From positions 1-63,749 of the forward strand of contig JANXOP010000365.1 in the NCBI GenBank assembly GCA_025357755.1: DNA of 63,749 nt. Direction: 5' to 3'. Shown here in pieces: positions 37,038 to 44,396 of this stretch (positions within the stretch are counted from its first letter, which is position 1; every line of letters starts with the position of its first letter). The position numbers were made by a program, and so were the translations under genes. Below the pieces are notes generated by a model, which saw only the letters and a program-made list of their open reading frames with translations, did no database searches and was not told the origin of the DNA. Origin of the DNA: Kofleriaceae bacterium (lineage in GTDB: Bacteria > Myxococcota_A > Polyangia > Haliangiales > Haliangiaceae).

Positions 37038-37811
37038 ATGTTCGGACCCCACGATGGTCGACGCGTCGCCGTACATCCGTATCGGCGAATGATGACGTTC
37101 TTGATGCGAGGTCGAAACGAATCGGCCGTGTACTTCGAGCACGAGCTCGATCTATCGCGCACGCAACCATGGCTCGCGACGCGGGGCGGCAAGCTCTTCC
37201 CGCTCGTCCTGCATGCACTCGCCCAGACGCTGCACGAGCGGGAGCGACTCAATCGCTTCACGCTCGGGAGTCGGATGTATCAGCGCACGAGCGTGCAGTT
37301 ATCGTTCGCGGCGAAGAAGAAGATCTCCGACGATGCGCCACTCGCGACGGTGAAGCGTGGATTCGCGCGTGAAGAAGGGCTCGCCGAGGTCGAGCGCGCG
37401 CTGGGTGGCGGGGTCGAGGAGGCGCGATCCGATCGGAAATCGGTGATCGACAAGGAGCTCGGCATCCTGCTCGCGCTACCTGCGTTCATCCTGACGTTCT
37501 TACTCGCCGTGCAGAAGCGGCTGTATCGCTGGGGCCTGGGGCCGAAGTCGCTGACCGATACCGATCCGCTATTCGCGAGTGCGTTCGTCGCGAACCTCGG
37601 CTCGATCCAGCTCGACGCCGCGTATCACCATCTGTACGAGTGGGGGAACTGTCCGCTGTTCGTCACGGTCGGCAAGGTTCGCGGTGATCGGTTGACCATG
37701 CGGTACACGTTCGACGAGCGCGTCGAGGACGGTCACTACTGCGCGCGGTCACTCGAGATGTTCAAGCAGCGCGTCGAGGATCCCGCGAGCTGGATTGCCG
37801 CGAGCGAGTAA
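37038..37811 (+). CDS. 2-oxoacid dehydrogenase E2-like protein with altered catalytic motif
   Basis: Encodes 257 residues. The C-terminal part (DPLFASAFVANLGSIQLDAA, then FVTVGKVRGDRLTMRYTFDE, RVEDGHYCARSLEMFK) follows the catalytic core of lipoyl-enzyme (E2) acyltransferases, whose motif is HRxxDG. Here it reads ERVEDG: the catalytic His is Glu 227 while Asp 231 is kept. A hydrophobic stretch (LGILLALPAFILTFLLAVQK, about 141-160) suggests membrane association. No lipoyl domain is present. It may be a non-acyltransferase member of the chloramphenicol acetyltransferase fold; the role is unknown. Confidence 0.65.
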   Translation: MFGPHDGRRVAVHPYRRMMTFLMRGRNESAVYFEHELDLSRTQPWLATRGGKLFPLVLHALAQTLHERERLNRFTLGSRMYQRTSVQLSFAAKKKISDDAPLATVKRGFAREEGLAEVERALGGGVEEARSDRKSVIDKELGILLALPAFILTFLLAVQKRLYRWGLGPKSLTDTDPLFASAFVANLGSIQLDAAYHHLYEWGNCPLFVTVGKVRGDRLTMRYTFDERVEDGHYCARSLEMFKQRVEDPASWIAASE

Positions 37812-37821
37812 CGGCATCGAG

Positions 37822-38703
37822 TCAACCGATGACGCGGTTGCGGCCTTCGCGCTTCGCTCGGTAGAGGAGGTCGTCGGCGATCTTGATGAAGGAGGTGACA
37901 TCGACGTCCTCCCCTTCGACGCACGCGACGCCGACGGAGACCGTGACCTCGAACGTATCGCCTTCGTACTCGAACGGCTGATCGCAGACCAGGCGACGCA
38001 CTTGCTCGCCGAACGTGCGCGCGCCCGTGATATCGGTTTCGGGCAACACGGCCGCGAACTCTTCACCGCCGTAGCGCGCGAGCAATTCTTCGCGGCGCAC
38101 GCGCCCGAGCAAGCGGCGCGACATCTCGCGCAGCACGTAGTCCCCGGTGAGGTGGCCGTGCTTGTCGTTGATCAACTTGAAGTGATCGATGTCGAACATC
38201 AGCAGGGAGAGCGGCCGGCGGTAGCGTGCGCAGCGGGCGATCTCGCGCTCGAGGAACTCGAGGAAGTAACGCTTGTTGTGGGCGCCGGTCAGGGCGTCCA
38301 CGATCGTCATCCGATAGATCTCTTCGTGGTAGCTCGCCTCGACGCCGGCGCCCGAGAGGAACTTGAAGATCGCGGCGCCGATCTTGAGGAAGTCGGCATC
38401 GCGGAGGACCGACTTCGAGACCTGGACATCGTTGACGTACGAGCCGTTCGTCGATTGGAGGTCCTCGACCGACCACGCTTCGCCGGCGCGGAACACGCGC
38501 GCGTGACGGCGCGAGACCGAATCGCGATCGACCTGGATGTCGCAATCAGCGCCTCGTCCGAGGACGATTTCGCTGCGCGACAAAGGGAACCGCTTGCCCA
38601 TGTCAGGGCCGGGCGGATAGATGAGCACCAGGCATGCGTCACCACTGTCCTTGGCCGGTTTAACGACCTGGACTTTCGTGATGCGTGTCTTCCACTCAGA
38701 CAT
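37822..38703 (-). CDS. FHA-domain diguanylate cyclase
   Basis: Encodes 293 residues. The N-terminal FHA phosphothreonine-binding domain has VLGRGADCDIQVDRDSVSRR and HARVFRAGEAWSVEDLQSTN. The C-terminal GGDEF domain has the active-site motif GGEEF at about 212-216, and FDIDHFKLIND for metal binding, so it should make cyclic di-GMP from two GTP. The inhibitory-site position reads RREE instead of RxxD. The FHA domain links output to Ser/Thr kinases, one of which is encoded at 7908-9620. Cytoplasmic. Confidence 0.9.
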   Translation of the reverse strand: MSEWKTRITKVQVVKPAKDSGDACLVLIYPPGPDMGKRFPLSRSEIVLGRGADCDIQVDRDSVSRRHARVFRAGEAWSVEDLQSTNGSYVNDVQVSKSVLRDADFLKIGAAIFKFLSGAGVEASYHEEIYRMTIVDALTGAHNKRYFLEFLEREIARCARYRRPLSLLMFDIDHFKLINDKHGHLTGDYVLREMSRRLLGRVRREELLARYGGEEFAAVLPETDITGARTFGEQVRRLVCDQPFEYEGDTFEVTVSVGVACVEGEDVDVTSFIKIADDLLYRAKREGRNRVIG

Positions 38704-38712
38704 CTAAGTTCC

Positions 38713-38750
38713 AGCAAACGCGCGTGATTCTCGATCCAACCGTGTTTGCT
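38713..38750. promoter_or_regulatory. Inverted repeat between divergent genes
   Basis: AGCAAACGCG (38713-38722) and CGTGTTTGCT (38741-38750) are inverted copies with one mismatch, centred in the short region between the FHA-GGDEF gene and the lipase-like gene. An 18-nt gap between half-sites fits a dimeric operator or a loose stem. No regulator is known. Confidence 0.3.
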
Positions 38751-38791
38751 GTGACCTGTCAATGTGCGCACCGGTGTGATAACGACGCGGA

Positions 38792-39550
38792 GTGCTCGGG
38801 GAGCCCTTCGATCTGGTGGGCAAGAACGTCGGCGATGACGAGCCGATGGGCGTGGTCTGCGTCCACGGCTTCACCAGCACACCCTACGAGATGCGGTTCC
38901 TCGGGGAGCGGCTCGCCGACGCCGGGTTTCGTGTACGCGGTGTACGCCTTCCAGGCCACGGCACTTCGATCGAGGATCTCGATCAGACACCGTGGCGGGC
39001 CTGGTGCGCCGCCGTCGAGGCGGCGTACGACGACCTGTCGAAGGACCATGAAAGAGTCGCGCTGGTCGGCCAATCACTTGGTGGACTGCTCTCGCTCGAG
39101 CTCGCGAGCCGGCGGCCGGAGGTTGCCGCGGTGTGCTCGTTGGCCGCGCCGCTGTGGCTCGAGGGGCTGGCCGCCAAGATGGCGGCGTGGGCCGAGGCCG
39201 GCAAGCTCGGCTGGTTGAAGCAGCTCCCGAAGCTCGGCGGCTCGGACGTGCGCGATCCGGTCGTGAAGCGCGAGAACCCGGCCTATCGCGCAGTGCCCGT
39301 GAAGGCGCTCGTTCAGTTCTCGCAGTTCATGCGCAAGGCCGATGCCGCGCTCCCGCGTGTCACGCAGCCCGTGCTCGTCGTGCATGCGAAGCATGATCAC
39401 ACCGCTCCCGTCGCATGCGCGGCGCGCCTCGCCGAGCGAACGCGTGCGGTGCGCACGAAGATCCTCGAGCGCAGCTATCACCTGATCTCGATCGATGTCG
39501 AACGCGACATCGTCGCTGAAGAAGTTCGGTCTTTCTTGAGGAGGCACTGA
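38792..39550 (+). CDS. Alpha/beta hydrolase, carboxylesterase / monoacylglycerol lipase-like
   Basis: Encodes 252 residues from a GTG. It has an alpha/beta hydrolase core: oxyanion HGFTSTPYEMRFLGE, nucleophile elbow GQSLGG, Asp in HAKHDHTAP, and catalytic His in SYHLISIDVERD. It resembles thermophilic carboxylesterase Est30 and monoacylglycerol lipases. Its stop directly abuts the glpK start, so the two are likely co-expressed; releasing glycerol from lipids and phosphorylating it would make a coherent path, which is inference. Confidence 0.85.
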   Translation: MLGEPFDLVGKNVGDDEPMGVVCVHGFTSTPYEMRFLGERLADAGFRVRGVRLPGHGTSIEDLDQTPWRAWCAAVEAAYDDLSKDHERVALVGQSLGGLLSLELASRRPEVAAVCSLAAPLWLEGLAAKMAAWAEAGKLGWLKQLPKLGGSDVRDPVVKRENPAYRAVPVKALVQFSQFMRKADAALPRVTQPVLVVHAKHDHTAPVACAARLAERTRAVRTKILERSYHLISIDVERDIVAEEVRSFLRRH

Positions 39551-41023
39551 ATGCGTCACGTGATCGCGATCGACCAAGGCACCACCGGTTCCACCGTGCT
39601 CGTCCTCGACGAGCACCTCCAGGTCCGCGGTCGCGGCTACCAGGAGTTTCGCCAGATCTATCCGCAGCCCGGCTGGGTCGAGCACGATCCCGAAGATATC
39701 TGGAGCTCGGTCACGCTCGCGCTCGGCCTCGCGTTGCGAGACATCGACGCGAAGACGATCGCCGCGATCGGCATCACGAACCAGCGCGAGACTTCGATCC
39801 TCTGGGACAAGAAGACCGGCAAGGCGGCGCACAACGCGATCGTGTGGCAGGACCGGCGCACCGCCGAGCGCTGCGCCGAGCTCAAGGCGCAGGGCAAGGA
39901 AGCGCGGGTCAAGGAGCTCACCGGCCTCACGCTCGATCCATATTTCTCGGGGACCAAGGTGCAATGGATGCTGCACTCGGTGCCCGGGCTCGCGACCGCG
40001 GCGCGCAGTGGCGACATCGCGTTCGGCACCGTCGATGCGTACCTCCTGTGGCGGCTCACCGGCGGTGCGGTCCACTCGACCGATGTCACGAATGCCTCGC
40101 GCACGTTGTTGTTCGATATTCACAAGCTCGCGTGGAGCGACGAGCTCTGCGAGCTGCTCGGGGTACCGAAAGCGATCCTTCCGAAAGTCGTGCCTTCGTC
40201 GGGCGAGACGGGCGTGACGAAGGGCGTGCCGGGGCTGCCCGATGGCATCGCGATCGCGGGCCTCGCGGGCGATCAACAAGCGGCGCTGTTCGGCCAGGCG
40301 TGCTTTCTGCCCGGCGATGCAAAGTGTACGTATGGCACCGGCGCGTTCATCTTGATGAACACCGGCGACAAGGCGGTCGCGTCGACAGCGGGCCTGCTCA
40401 CGACCGTCGCGTGGAAGCTCTCGACCGGCGAGCTGCGCTACGCGCTCGAAGGTTCGGCCTTCATCGCGGGCGCGGCCGTACAGTGGCTGCGCGATGGCCT
40501 CGGGCTGTTCACCTCGGCCTCCGAGGTCGAAGCGCTCGCGCGCTCGGTTCCCGACAGCGGTGGCGTGATCGTGGTGCCCGCGTTCGCGGGACTCGGCGCA
40601 CCGCACTGGCGGCCCGAGGCGCGCGGTTCGATCACCGGCCTCACGCGCGGCAGCACGCGCGCGCACATCGCCCGCGCGACGCTCGAGGGCATCGCACTGC
40701 AGAACGTCGATATCTTGCGCGCGATGGAGCGCGACTCCGGTCGTTCGCTCGGCACGCTCAAGGTCGACGGTGGCGCCTCCGCGAATGATCTCTTGATGCA
40801 GTTCCAGAGCGACGTGCTCGGCGTCGAGATCGCGCGGCCGGAGCTCGTCGAATCGACCGCGCTCGGCGCCGCGTTCCTCGCCGGCCTCGGCACCGGCGTG
40901 TGGACCGATCAAGCTCAGATCTCGAAGACCTGGCGCGAAGCGAAGCGCTTCACGCCGACCGTGAATCGCGGCTGGGTGAAGGAGCACCGCGCGCTCTGGG
41001 ATGCGGCTGTCGCGAAGGCATAA
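39551..41023 (+). CDS. glpK: Glycerol kinase
   Basis: Encodes 490 residues, full length for FGGY-family glycerol kinase. MRHVIAIDQGTTGSTVLVLD is the N-terminal phosphate-binding loop. AIGITNQRETSILWDKKTGK, CTYGTGAFILMNTGD, and DGGASANDLLMQFQSDVLGV are family signatures. It phosphorylates glycerol to glycerol-3-phosphate in the cytoplasm. It begins right after the hydrolase stop with no gap. Its 3' end is partly repeated about 190 bp downstream. Confidence 0.95.
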   Translation: MRHVIAIDQGTTGSTVLVLDEHLQVRGRGYQEFRQIYPQPGWVEHDPEDIWSSVTLALGLALRDIDAKTIAAIGITNQRETSILWDKKTGKAAHNAIVWQDRRTAERCAELKAQGKEARVKELTGLTLDPYFSGTKVQWMLHSVPGLATAARSGDIAFGTVDAYLLWRLTGGAVHSTDVTNASRTLLFDIHKLAWSDELCELLGVPKAILPKVVPSSGETGVTKGVPGLPDGIAIAGLAGDQQAALFGQACFLPGDAKCTYGTGAFILMNTGDKAVASTAGLLTTVAWKLSTGELRYALEGSAFIAGAAVQWLRDGLGLFTSASEVEALARSVPDSGGVIVVPAFAGLGAPHWRPEARGSITGLTRGSTRAHIARATLEGIALQNVDILRAMERDSGRSLGTLKVDGGASANDLLMQFQSDVLGVEIARPELVESTALGAAFLAGLGTGVWTDQAQISKTWREAKRFTPTVNRGWVKEHRALWDAAVAKA

Positions 41024-41347
41024 GAGCTGATTTACCCGTCGTAGTGATCGGCTACACTTCAGTGATGGCGGATCCGGGCGAGCGGCAGGAGGCGACGTAC
41101 CAGGATGTTCTCGACGCTCCCGAGAACATGGTGGCCGAGCTCATCGATGGCGAGCTCGTGCCGAGCTACGGACGATGAGCGCGACCGAGCACGGCGTTGG
41201 CGCCAAAGCGTAAAAGCTGACGTCACCGTCGGAGTGATCCGCTACGCTCCCGGTATGGCGGATCCAGGCAAGCCGCGGGAGGCGACGTACCAGGACGTTC
41301 TCGAGGCTCCCGACCACATGGTCGCGGAGGTCCTCGATGGCGAGCTC
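41014..41347 (+). repeat. Tandem duplication of the glpK-Uma2 junction (190-bp offset)
   Basis: The stretch at about 41014-41157 recurs at about 41204-41347 with scattered substitutions. The shared part includes a fragment like the glpK end (GCGAAGGCATAA versus GCCAAAGCGTAA), the intergenic segment (AGCTGA then GTGATC.GCTAC.CT) and the first ~33 codons of the Uma2 gene. Only the second copy continues into a full gene. The divergence shows the duplication is not recent. Confidence 0.75.
41065..41178 (+). pseudogene. Truncated N-terminal copy of Uma2 family gene
   Basis: Encodes 37 residues, MADPGERQEATYQDVLDAPE through VAELIDGELVPSYGR, nearly identical to the start of the complete Uma2 gene at 41255. 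It stops just after the duplicated block ends. It has no catalytic part and is best read as a remnant of the tandem duplication, though it could still be translated. Confidence 0.6.
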
Positions 41348-41860
41348 ATTCTTTCGCCACGCCCGGCATTTATTCACCAGCGATCGCAGTTAAAGCTCGC
41401 GAGTCGACTCGGGTTCTCGTTTGATTTTGGCGAGGGCGGACCTGGTGGTTGGTATTTTCTACCCGAGGTCGAGCTTCATCTCGGCAAGGACATCCTCGTC
41501 CCAGATCTCGCCGGCTGGCGAAAAGAACGGTTACCCGAGGCCGCCCGACAGGCAGCGTTTGCCACGATCGCGCCAGATTGGATTTGCGAAGGGCTCTCGC
41601 CTTCCACCGAGAGGCTGGACCGAGTGAGGAAGCTGCCACTGTATGCGAAGGCCGGCATCCATCATGCGTGGCTGCTGGATGCGCGAGAGCAAAAGCTCTT
41701 CGTGCATGGTCTCGTCGATGGGCGCTACGAGCTCGTTCAGATGTTCTTCGGTGGCGATCTCGTTCGCGCCCAACCGTTCGAGGAGCTCGAGCTCACGTTC
41801 GACAAGATCATGGACGTGCCTACCCGCGCGAGCGAAGGCACCGTCGCGTACGGCGGTTAG
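41255..41860 (+). CDS. Uma2 family (PD-(D/E)XK-like) putative endonuclease
   Basis: Encodes 201 residues, full length. Uma2 hallmarks are EATYQDVLEAPDHMVAEVLD at the N-terminus, DILVPDLAGWRKERLP (PD motif) and PDWICEGLSPSTERLDRVRK with YAKAGIHHAWLLD. The fold is that of restriction-endonuclease-like nucleases; the biological role of Uma2 proteins is not established. Codons around 41390-41460 are more AT-rich than in neighbouring genes, which fits transfer. Its stop interlocks with that of the convergent phosphatidyltransferase gene. Confidence 0.85.
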   Translation: MADPGKPREATYQDVLEAPDHMVAEVLDGELILSPRPAFIHQRSQLKLASRLGFSFDFGEGGPGGWYFLPEVELHLGKDILVPDLAGWRKERLPEAARQAAFATIAPDWICEGLSPSTERLDRVRKLPLYAKAGIHHAWLLDAREQKLFVHGLVDGRYELVQMFFGGDLVRAQPFEELELTFDKIMDVPTRASEGTVAYGG

Positions 41861-42933
41861 TCGAGCGCGCCGCTGTAGTAGGGCTTGCCGCGGATGAACT
41901 CCGCCATCACGCCGCCGACGCTGCCGGCTGCGGCGATGATCGTGAACAGTGTCGCGAGCGAAGGTACGAGCAGCGCCGCGAGCAGCATGATGCTGACGCC
42001 GAGCACGCGGCCCCCCCAGGCGAGCGCCTTGGTCGCGACCTTCTCGTGCGAGAGCAAGTTGTCGAGGCCGCCGGCAGCGAGCTCGAACGCGAGGATCGCG
42101 AAGATCGTCCAGCGCGGTGCCGCGGTGTAGTGGAGCACCGAGAAGCACAGGATCGGCAGCGAGAAGCCGCCGATCAGGCGGACGCCATCGGCGCGGCGGA
42201 AGTCACCGCGACCGCGCAGCTGCTGCCAGCCGATCTGGACGTATTGCAGGCCGCTGATCCACGTGAGCGCGACGACGCCGACCATGACGGCCGCGGGGGC
42301 GGAGGGTTCGTCGACGAGGAACACGGCGAGCAGCGCGCAGAACGACAGGCTCATCCACAGCGCCGCCATCCAGACCTTCTTGCGCGCGATGTACAGGCCG
42401 AGCATCGCCAGGAGCGGTGCACCGATGCCGAACCCGATCAGGCCGAGCAGGAACGCGCGATTCGCGACGAGCGGGAATAGCAGCATCACGCCGATGCCCT
42501 GCATCTGGGCCCAGGTCTTCGCCTTGGCGATGTAGCTGGTCTTGAGCGTGAGGTCGCGCTGCTCGTATGCCGAGCGCAGCGCGGTGATGAAGAACTCGCG
42601 CGTGAACATCAGCGCGCAAGCCCACCACGGGACGAGCGGAGCATCACCATTGAGCGTGTCGGCGAACGGCGTGTACGCGAACGCGATGAACACCTTGTCG
42701 GCGATCGGATCGAGCAGGGCGCCGAACACGGTCGGGCCGTACTTGCGGGCGAGCATGCCATCGACCCAATCGGTACAACCGATCAGGGTGCCGGCGATCA
42801 GGGCCCACCACAGGAGCGTGTCGTCGTGGTCGGCGTGCCCCTTGTAGATCATCCACGCCAGGAGCGGCATCGGGATCAGGCGCAGAACCGTGACTTGGTT
42901 CGCGGTGATCCATGGTTTGCCCGGCGCTGGCAC
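41857..42933 (-). CDS. pgsA: CDP-alcohol phosphatidyltransferase, long form
   Basis: Encodes 358 residues. The family motif is complete: DWVDGMLARKYGPTVFGALL then DPIADK (DGxxAR...G...D...D). The N-terminal part (ITANQVTVLRLIPMPLLAWM) is PgsA-like, consistent with phosphatidylglycerophosphate synthase at the inner membrane. The family is usually about 180-200 residues; here about 160 extra residues add further membrane segments (ALLAVFLVDEPSAPAAVMVG, WTIFAILAFELAAGG, VLGVSIMLLAALLVPSLATL). Because of the extension the exact alcohol substrate is uncertain. Its end interlocks with Uma2. Confidence 0.8.
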   Translation of the reverse strand: MPAPGKPWITANQVTVLRLIPMPLLAWMIYKGHADHDDTLLWWALIAGTLIGCTDWVDGMLARKYGPTVFGALLDPIADKVFIAFAYTPFADTLNGDAPLVPWWACALMFTREFFITALRSAYEQRDLTLKTSYIAKAKTWAQMQGIGVMLLFPLVANRAFLLGLIGFGIGAPLLAMLGLYIARKKVWMAALWMSLSFCALLAVFLVDEPSAPAAVMVGVVALTWISGLQYVQIGWQQLRGRGDFRRADGVRLIGGFSLPILCFSVLHYTAAPRWTIFAILAFELAAGGLDNLLSHEKVATKALAWGGRVLGVSIMLLAALLVPSLATLFTIIAAAGSVGGVMAEFIRGKPYYSGALD

Positions 42934-42963
42934 GGGCCGACCCTATCATCGAAAGCGGGCCGC

Positions 42964-44301
42964 CTAAAACTGCGCGCCACTGGAGTCGACGCCCACGCAG
43001 CTCGCCCGCACGTGGATCTCGGCGCCCGGGACGACACCGCCGCGGTCGATCACGAGCTTGCGGTGCGGGTTCGTCTTCGTGTACGCGCAGCTCACGGCGT
43101 CGTCTTCGATGTGCCAGCACGGCAGTGCGCTCGGGGACTGCTTGCACGACGGAATCGCCGCGAGCTCGCGATCGTCGCCGGAGGACACGCGCTGGATGTC
43201 GGTGACCGTACAGTCGGCATCGAGCTCGGGCGTCGACGGATCGGCGTCCTGGAGCTCGGTCTCGAAGCACGGATCGCCGAACTCCTTCTTGAGCAGCGCT
43301 CCGATCTGGGTCATGCCGGCCTCGAGATCGGCGCCGCAGATCGAGCTCTGCGAGTAGAGGCCAAATTGCGCCAGAAAGTTGGCGGTCCTCACCGCAGGGA
43401 AGGCGGTTTGCGGGCCGGTGCCGTCGTTATACGTGCACGACGGTGCGAGCAAGCCGTCGCTGCCGATCTTGACCGGCGCGGGGTTGCCGACGATGGCAGC
43501 GACGACGACGTCGCGCGGATCTGCCTTCACGCCGCGCAGGAAGCTGGCGTAGCGATCCGGCGATTGCACCCAGCGCGCGTGATCGCTCGGCCGACACTGC
43601 GTGCGATCGCCGGGAGTCGTCATGTCGGTCGAGCTATCGCACTGGACGCCATCGGACGTGCACGCGAAGTTCACTTGCGGTCCCTGCGTCGAGCTCGTGA
43701 ACAACCCGTCGTGCGCGAGCGAGCAATCATCCTCGTCGGCGATCACGACGACCGCGAGGTAGGCGTTGTCGCGTACGAAGCCGGTGTTCGCCGGATTCTC
43801 GAGGCCGCGTTGCATCGCGCCGAGGTGCTGCTCGATCCCGCAGCCCATCGTGCCGACATTCGCGAGCGAGGAGAACGCAGCGTCGAGCGTGCCGCTGTAG
43901 TTGTGGGTGCCCTTGCCGTTATCCGCGATGAACCGGCCGGTCACACTCGAGGTCGTGTGCATCGCGCCGTCGTCGCCCTTGCCGCTGCAGCCAAAGGCGG
44001 CTCCGCCGGTCGAGCCATCGGTGGTGCTCGTGCCGAGATCCGAGGTGACGACGCCGATGTGGACATCGGGCATCCCACCATCGAGCGTCTCGAGCACCTG
44101 CATCATCTTCCCGAAGTTCGCCTCGAGCGACGCCTGTTCTTCTTTCATCGAGCCGGAGTTGTCGATGACGAACAGGATATCGGCGGCGGGGAACGCGTGC
44201 GCCGGTATATTCATCGTCTCGACCTTGTCCCGAGACGGCTCGAGTTGGGTGACCGTGCGGTTCAAGCAACCGACCAGGAGGAGCATCCACGTTGCGCGCA
44301 T
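42964..44301 (-). CDS. VWA-domain lipoprotein (paralogue 1)
   Basis: Encodes 445 residues from ATG 44301 (ATG 44307 also possible). MRATWMLLLVGCLNRTVTQL is a lipoprotein signal with lipobox LVGC. A von Willebrand factor A domain begins at DILFVIDNSGSM, with an intact MIDAS metal site DxSxS (Asp 47, Ser 49, Ser 51). Acidic and Cys-rich loops follow (VVIADEDDCSLAHDG, CGADLEAGMTQIGALLKKEF). It probably binds a ligand or a partner protein at the cell surface. It is a clear paralogue of the next gene upstream and separated from it by an intrinsic terminator. Confidence 0.82.
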   Translation of the reverse strand: MRATWMLLLVGCLNRTVTQLEPSRDKVETMNIPAHAFPAADILFVIDNSGSMKEEQASLEANFGKMMQVLETLDGGMPDVHIGVVTSDLGTSTTDGSTGGAAFGCSGKGDDGAMHTTSSVTGRFIADNGKGTHNYSGTLDAAFSSLANVGTMGCGIEQHLGAMQRGLENPANTGFVRDNAYLAVVVIADEDDCSLAHDGLFTSSTQGPQVNFACTSDGVQCDSSTDMTTPGDRTQCRPSDHARWVQSPDRYASFLRGVKADPRDVVVAAIVGNPAPVKIGSDGLLAPSCTYNDGTGPQTAFPAVRTANFLAQFGLYSQSSICGADLEAGMTQIGALLKKEFGDPCFETELQDADPSTPELDADCTVTDIQRVSSGDDRELAAIPSCKQSPSALPCWHIEDDAVSCAYTKTNPHRKLVIDRGGVVPGAEIHVRASCVGVDSSGAQF

Positions 44302-44332
44302 GATCATCTGTGTCGATGGAGCGCACTTCCGT

Positions 44333-44371
44333 GAAAAATAAAACGGGCCCGAAGGTTTCCCTTCGAGCCCG
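44333..44371 (-). terminator. Rho-independent terminator after VWA lipoprotein gene
   Basis: On the reverse strand an 11-bp stem (44371-44361 with 44354-44344, one mismatch) is followed directly by a run read as GTTTTATTTTTC. This is a textbook intrinsic terminator, 26 nt after the stop at 44397. It separates the transcripts of the two VWA lipoprotein genes. Confidence 0.85.
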
Positions 44372-44396
44372 GCAGGTCTTCGTGGAGCGAGAGAGC

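Noticed and set aside
39074..40987. A 637-codon reverse frame opposite the hydrolase and glpK
   Set aside because: The forward strand encodes textbook glycerol kinase and alpha/beta hydrolase; the reverse translation is Arg/Glu-rich noise.
41065..41860. Toxin-antitoxin pair formed by the short and long Uma2 genes
   Set aside because: The short gene is a near copy of the first codons of the long one and ends with the duplicated block, so it is a remnant, not an antitoxin.
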